DNA of 64,000 bases from Halichoerus grypus. Lineage: Eukaryota > Chordata > Mammalia > Carnivora > Phocidae. This document shows positions 59,505-64,000 of the stretch, piece after piece; positions within the stretch are counted from its first letter, which is position 1; every line of letters starts with the position of its first letter. A program made the position numbers and the translations under genes. Below the pieces are notes generated by a model. It saw only the letters and a list, made by a program, of their open reading frames with translations, was not told the origin of the DNA and searched no databases. Where the stretch lies: contig NC_135721.1 in assembly GCF_964656455.1 (NCBI RefSeq), positions 84,300,754 through 84,364,753 on the forward strand, written 5' to 3'.

Positions 59505-59583
59505 CTCTGCTCTATTTTTATTTCCATTATGGGTTACTTTTGTGTATTTTGACGAGATTCTACTGATGGAGGAACCAAGACTG

Positions 59584-59723
59584 TCCAGGTAAACGGTTGG
59601 CTTCCATTGGACCATGTTAGAAGCAATGGGCACGGGGTGAGTGGGGGTGACTATCCAGGTAAACGGTTGGCTTCTGTTGGACCATGTTAGAAGCAATGGG
59701 CACGGGGTGAGTGGGGGTGAAGA
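59584..59723. repeat. 70-bp tandem duplication, two copies
   Basis: Copies at 59584-59653 and 59654-59723 begin tccaggtaaacggttggctt and run through gcaatgggcacggggtgagt. They differ at only a few bases (cttccattgg versus cttctgttgg, and the last two or three bases). Lies about 65 bases beyond the L1 target duplication. Confidence 0.97.
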
Positions 59724-59970
59724 AAGAGTGCCCGGACAGCAGTGGGTGTCCCTGGAACAAACCAAGACCTTCGCACCCCTTCTTGGCTGCCCTCCTTCCT
59801 TTCCACTCCTGACACTGCCCTTTATCATCGTGGCCACCAGCAAACCCCAGAAATGAGAGGAAACCTGGAAGATGTTTGGAGAGTCCCCCACGGTGGGTGC
59901 AAATTTCTTGGGGGGGAGGGGACCACTTCTGATTTTGCTGCATAGGAGAGAAGGTAAGAATCATTAAGAG

Positions 59971-60070
59971 GAGAGAAGAAAGGGGGAGCATGGTGGAGAG
60001 AAGAAAGGGGGAGCACGGTGGAGAGAAGAAAGGGGGAGCGCGGTGGAGAGAAGAAAGGGGGAGTGCGATG
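59971..60070. repeat. 25-bp minisatellite, four copies
   Basis: Units of gagagaagaaagggggag plus a variable cayggtg/cgcggtg/tgcgatg end, at 59971, 59996, 60021 and 60046, followed by looser purine-rich DNA. Strongly purine-biased. Confidence 0.95.
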
Positions 60071-60199
60071 GAGAGGAGAGGGAGGGGCAGAGGGGGAGGA
60101 AAGGTGTCCGGGGAAGGGGAGGGAAAGCCAGGGAAACAGCTCTCAGTTTCTGGGACTAGAAGCCAAAAGTAACAGTGACATCTGAAGGTGCAGCAGCCT

Positions 60200-60640
60200 C
60201 AGGGCTGCTAAAAACTTGCTCATTGCATTTGGCCCCTCAACCAGCTGACAGCTCGGCACCCCTCCCGCTCTGCCACCTCGCTGTCCCCCTAGGCACAGGG
60301 TCGCACAGGGAAACTCCACTTTCCATGTCCTTAGTGACTTCCCGTTCCCTCTCCATTCCCATCCAGACAGAACTCATTCAGGACCTCCCCGGCCTTCCCT
60401 CCATCTGGCTCCATTCCACTTCTTGAGCCCCAGCAGCTCCCCTAGCTCACAGCAGCACCCCGAACGCTCATGCTCTGGCTTCTAGCCTGCACCTGCCTCA
60501 CCAGCTGCCTCTCCCACCACCCGACATTGAACCCAGTGCCTCTGCCACCCAGAGGTATGGTGCCCCCCCCCGGGGCCAACCAGGCTTTTCCTCAGAGCGT
60601 TGCACAGGTTGCGCCCTCTGTCTGGAACAAGAAAACCACC
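60200..60640 (+). mobile_element. L2 relic, sense
   Basis: ttgcatttggcccctcaacc, gaactcattcaggacctccc, cttttcctcagagcgttgca and tctgtctggaacaagaaaac follow L2. The plus frames inside are accidental. Confidence 0.55.
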
Positions 60641-60659
60641 ACCACGGAGGAGCTCATGT

Positions 60660-60790
60660 GAGCACAGGCACAGGCTAGCCTTTCACCCTTTGAGGTAGGC
60701 ACCAGGATCATCTCCGTTGTTCCAGAGGAGTAAACTGAAGCTTTGAGGGGTTCACGGGCTTAGGGCCATCTGGCCTCTGTGGGAAAACCT
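60660..60790 (-). mobile_element. MIR SINE, antisense
   Basis: cctttgaggtaggcaccagg, atcatctccgttgttccaga and ggagtaaactgaagctttga match the reversed MIR core. Confidence 0.6.
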
Positions 60791-60799
60791 ATTAGATAA

Positions 60800-61929
60800 G
60801 GGAAGAGTGAGGGGGAGAAAAAAGAACTAGCCCACACTGAGCACCTACTGTGTACCAGAGCTATGCCAGCCATGGATGTGTGTTCCGGACCTAAGATGCT
60901 ATGACTTGAATGCCAAGCTGCCCCATTTTTCTAGAATAGAGATTTTTGATCTGTGTTTAGTTAAAGGAGAGACATCCTGTCTTCTGCAGACTTTGTTAGC
61001 TTGTTTTTTATCTGGTGTGATAAGGTAAAAGAATTTCTCTGTCTGCCTCTTTCCTCATTGTCAACCTTTTTTGTTCCTTTGCTTGCAGCTGTTGTCTGTC
61101 TTTGAGGCTCACGAACCACTGGCAGGAAGAGCTCTAGAGAATTTGGGAAGAAGGGGGGGTGGGGAGGAGAGACAAAGGTGTGTGGTTTCTCAAGAAGCAG
61201 GGAGACATAAGGGAAGTAGAAGTGTTCTCAAGTGTGTCGCCTGCAGCCTTGTCAGGGAATATTTCTTTAGATGGCTTCTTCTTCCCCTCCCTCATGCCCA
61301 GCTGGTTCTTCATCATTTTTTAACATCTCTTTGGGGACAGGGACATGAAAGTGAACAGCAGGTCAAAGTCAGGAATTCGGGGTTCTGGGGTGGTCTGGTC
61401 TGATAGGCTCCCTTCGTCTGCGGCTGTGCCCTTCATGGGGGCAGGTGAGGCTGGTTCACAATTCCGGTCACATCACCCACGGCTGGATGACAGCATCACC
61501 CCTTCATCTGTCCATTTACATTTCAAACCAGCACCTGCCTGCTCTTGATTAATTATTTAGTAACTCTGGTCACTTGTGAGCATTTCTGAGCTCATATTTC
61601 ACATAAAAGGTCCATTCCTTTTTTATCCAAATCTTTTTTCCCTGGATCCTTGTGTAGTTTTCGAAATGAAATGGTCCGTATTCCTTTTGAGCCCCCAGCA
61701 CCGACGTGTTGGCTCCTCTTCTTGGCAGCAGTACACCTAGATATTGGGTTAACCGGGGGGAGGGGATCTCCCGTCGGGCTCCCCCTCTCTGCCTACCTCT
61801 GACCTTGGCCAACTCCCCCTCATGGGAGCTCCATTTTTAAGTAAGTAAATAAAGGGGCTTGGAATGCTGAGTCTCAAGGTCTTCTCTATCTTTAATTATT
61901 GAGGGGATCTATGAGAAGTCACAGAGGGA
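60800..61929. other. No gene assigned; contains an exon-like interval
   Basis: Unique-looking. 61089-61443 is framed by an acceptor-like gttcctttgcttgcag and a donor-like cag|gtgagg, but no frame is open from end to end and no protein is recognised. The plus frame 61071-61403 stops about 40 bases before the donor. Confidence 0.3.
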
Positions 61930-62095
61930 CATGGGCTTTAGAATTCAAGAGAATTTGTGGGGGTCTCCACTGGCTCTGGCACTTATTTGCTTATTTCTGT
62001 GAGACATTGGATAAGTTAGGTCATCCATCCACGTCTTACTTTCTTTACTTCTACAATGGGGGTGGACATATATAGGTGGCAGGGTGGGGGTGGGG
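61930..62095 (+). mobile_element. MIR SINE
   Basis: ctccactggctctggcactt, gagacattggataagttagg and tctacaatgggggtggaca follow MIR in sense. Confidence 0.6.
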
Positions 62096-62369
62096 TTTAA
62101 CAGGAATGCATGAAACGACACCAGCCACAGGTACTGAGTGTGGACTGTGAGGAAGATGGCGTACTAAGGAGTTAAACTTGACCTTCTCAAACAATGCAAA
62201 TAAAACAGTTGGCACAGAATCAACCTTCAAGAAGAGTTAGGCAGTTTATTATGGGGTTACCTTGACCCCAGGCAAAATTCTTAACCATACCAGCTTGGGG
62301 TAGTGGGAGCACCACATGGCCAAACCACCTCAGTTCTCAGAGTTCGAAACAGGAGGTTTGTCCTCTGAA
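62096..62369. other. No gene; unassigned sequence
   Basis: Nothing recognised. Confidence 0.4.
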
Positions 62370-62555
62370 CTTTTGAATTCTGGTTCTAACACTTATTAGT
62401 TGTGTGATGTTGGAAAAATTTAATTTTCCCCAGCCTTAGTTTCATCATCTGCAGAATGGTTCCGATTCAACCTAGCTCAGAGGGGATATGGTGAAAAAAT
62501 TAAATGCCAAAGGTGGAAACATCTGGCAGATAGTAGGCATGCAACTGATGACTTT
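62370..62555 (+). mobile_element. MIR SINE
   Basis: gttctaacacttattagttg, tgtgatgttggaaaaattta, cagccttagtttcatcatct and gcagatagtaggcatgcaac follow MIR in sense. Confidence 0.65.
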
Positions 62556-63129
62556 GCTTTCTTAACATCATGATAAATTAAGGTCTGTTCATAAATGAGT
62601 TCCGATCAAATCTCAAGACAAAGAAGGAAAGTCCAGATTTTTTCTGATTTGTCACCAAAAGTATTATTAGGCTTTCAAGAAAACAGAGGGCATCCTTCAT
62701 CACATAATAAAACTGAATCTACTGTTTTTCTGGCCAGAAAAAAAAAAAAGCATAAATACAACTGACGTTGATTCTCTGTGCATATTGCGGCTTGTCTCCC
62801 TGTTTGATAGTTTTCGGAAACCAAAAGTCCATCTGTCTCGAAGACTTTCCTAGTCTCTAGAAGAGAAAACACGGTCTCGATATAGTCGTGCTGTTTCATG
62901 TGGCTGCCTCAGAGCCCCCTTGTACACTCCCCTTCTGCTGGCAAGGGCATGAAGCCAGGATGCTGATTTATGGCTGCCTCTGTCCCGGCAGGTTAACCCC
63001 TATCACCGGTCACGCTGCTGTGTTAATTTCATCACGGCCTTCCCCCGGCTCTTCCGTGGTGAGAGCACAACAGAGGACACGCAGCTCAATGCACACTGCT
63101 CATTGATGCCCATGTGAAAAGAATAGCTA
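62556..63129. other. No gene; unassigned sequence
   Basis: An A run sits at about 62739-62749. No exon is recognised. Confidence 0.4.
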
Positions 63130-63300
63130 GAATGTCCTGGACACCCGGGCCCTTCCTTCCACAGTGTTTATACAGTCCCGAATCAATCAGAGAGCCACCA
63201 ATCTATTAAGCCCATTAACACACAGCACACTGCATTACTTGATGGAGAGGCTTGTGCTTGAGAACGTTAAAATCTTGACTTATTTTTCCAGTCCTGGCCC
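63130..63300. other. Candidate conserved noncoding element
   Basis: Repeat-free; gaatcaatcagagagccacc, aagcccattaacacacagca and gcattacttgatggagag give dense TGATTG- and ATTA-type cores. Conservation not tested. Confidence 0.3.
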
Positions 63301-64000
63301 CCCTTTTACTCATTAGTTCTGAGCTACACACTTTGTATTTCAGTTCAAATGTCCCCTTACTCCATAAGAGGCAGAGAGAGAGAGCAGACTCTGGGGAGGT
63401 CAGCAGGGACCTAAGTGGCAGGAAGGCAGAGTGGAAGGTGGAGCCTGGGGAACCCTTCCTCAGGACTCCTCCCTCCATGTATTCGTGGCTGCTCCCCTAG
63501 CCCACCCTCCCTGGCCAGTCTCAGGTGCAGCCCCAATCTCCCTATGACATGGCAGATACTTCAGTCGTAGAGGTGTGGTTGGCAACCTTCCGGACCTTAT
63601 TTCCTCCATTTGAGATACCAAGAACAGGATGACCCATGCCTACTTGGCAAAGTTTGTTAAGAAGATGAAATGGAGTAATACCTGATGATGTTAATAAGAG
63701 AATAAAACAGCATAAATACACAGGTGTTAAAAAGAAATCTCTGCCAACTGAATAATAATAATAATAGTCGGAACTCCATGGCCAAACTCTGCATGGCTGG
63801 CAGTCGTGGTCCCAGGAGGTGGGGTGGTGGCCTGACCCTGTCTGGTGACCTCCCATCAGTCGTGGGGGATACTGGCATGTGGAACGGCCAGGGCGCCAGG
63901 TGCCGCCTGGCTGGAGCTGCTTCCCCCTCTTCCTCTCCCTTTCTGGCCCCGGTCAGTAGCACGAGCCACTGCACCAGCAGCCGGTATCTTCAAGACGTGG
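63301..64000. other. No gene; unassigned sequence with a (TAA)n run
   Basis: A short TAA repeat is at 63751-63766. The minus frames at 63542-63974 have no recognisable domain. Confidence 0.4.

Overview
The window looks like nuclear DNA of a mammal of the order Carnivora. The evidence is seven copies of the tRNA-derived carnivore SINE (Can-SINE, or SINEC). Each carries the diagnostic head that ends in gagccacccaggcgcccc when read on the minus strand, a CT/GA-rich middle and an AAATAAA-type tail. There are also L1 copies with the carnivore-type 3' UTR. Their wording resembles what I know from bears, seals and mustelids more than cats, so a caniform is favoured, but this is inference. I see no prokaryotic, plasmid or phage content.

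I recognise no functional protein-coding gene, rRNA, tRNA or named ncRNA. Nearly every long open frame lies inside a mobile element, a low-complexity purine tract or a GC-rich block. The window therefore reads as intergenic or long-intron DNA.

Layout. 1-4,250: old L1/HAL1-like, L2 and MIR relics. 4,280-5,450: a repeat-free, mostly AT-rich block with retained CpG clusters, the best candidate for conserved regulatory DNA. 6,085-7,885: an ancient L1 pierced by two SINEs. 7,950-15,340: L2, hAT, MIR, MLT1 and a CR1/L3-like relic. 15,350-25,220: mostly unassigned sequence with MIR/L2 pieces and two SINEs. 25,785-29,830: L1 tail, a GC-rich islet, an MLT2-like LTR, a MER5-like element and a second repeat-free block. 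30,840-35,170: a dense mosaic of hAT, MIR and L1 remnants in both directions. 36,146-39,900: a tetranucleotide microsatellite, a young L1 tail with a perfect 15-bp target duplication, and an older L1 with a nested SINE. 40,000-47,500: mostly unique DNA with further repeat-free AT-rich blocks. 48,835-49,600: an AT-rich block next to a real CpG island that contains a run of 22 C. 51,630-51,930: a long purine-rich tract. 52,940-53,486: a MIR split by a Tigger-like element and a truncated SINE. 56,240-59,504: the largest element, a 5'-truncated L1 of about 3.3 kb with a broken ORF2 and a 15-bp target duplication, followed by a 70-bp tandem duplication and a 25-bp minisatellite. 60,200-64,000: L2 and MIR relics and unique DNA.

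There is no operon-like gene cooperation to describe. The possible biology is regulatory (CpG island, candidate conserved blocks) and evolutionary (layered transposition). All family names rest on remembered consensus wording, not on a search; alignment to repeat libraries and to other mammalian genomes would decide them.
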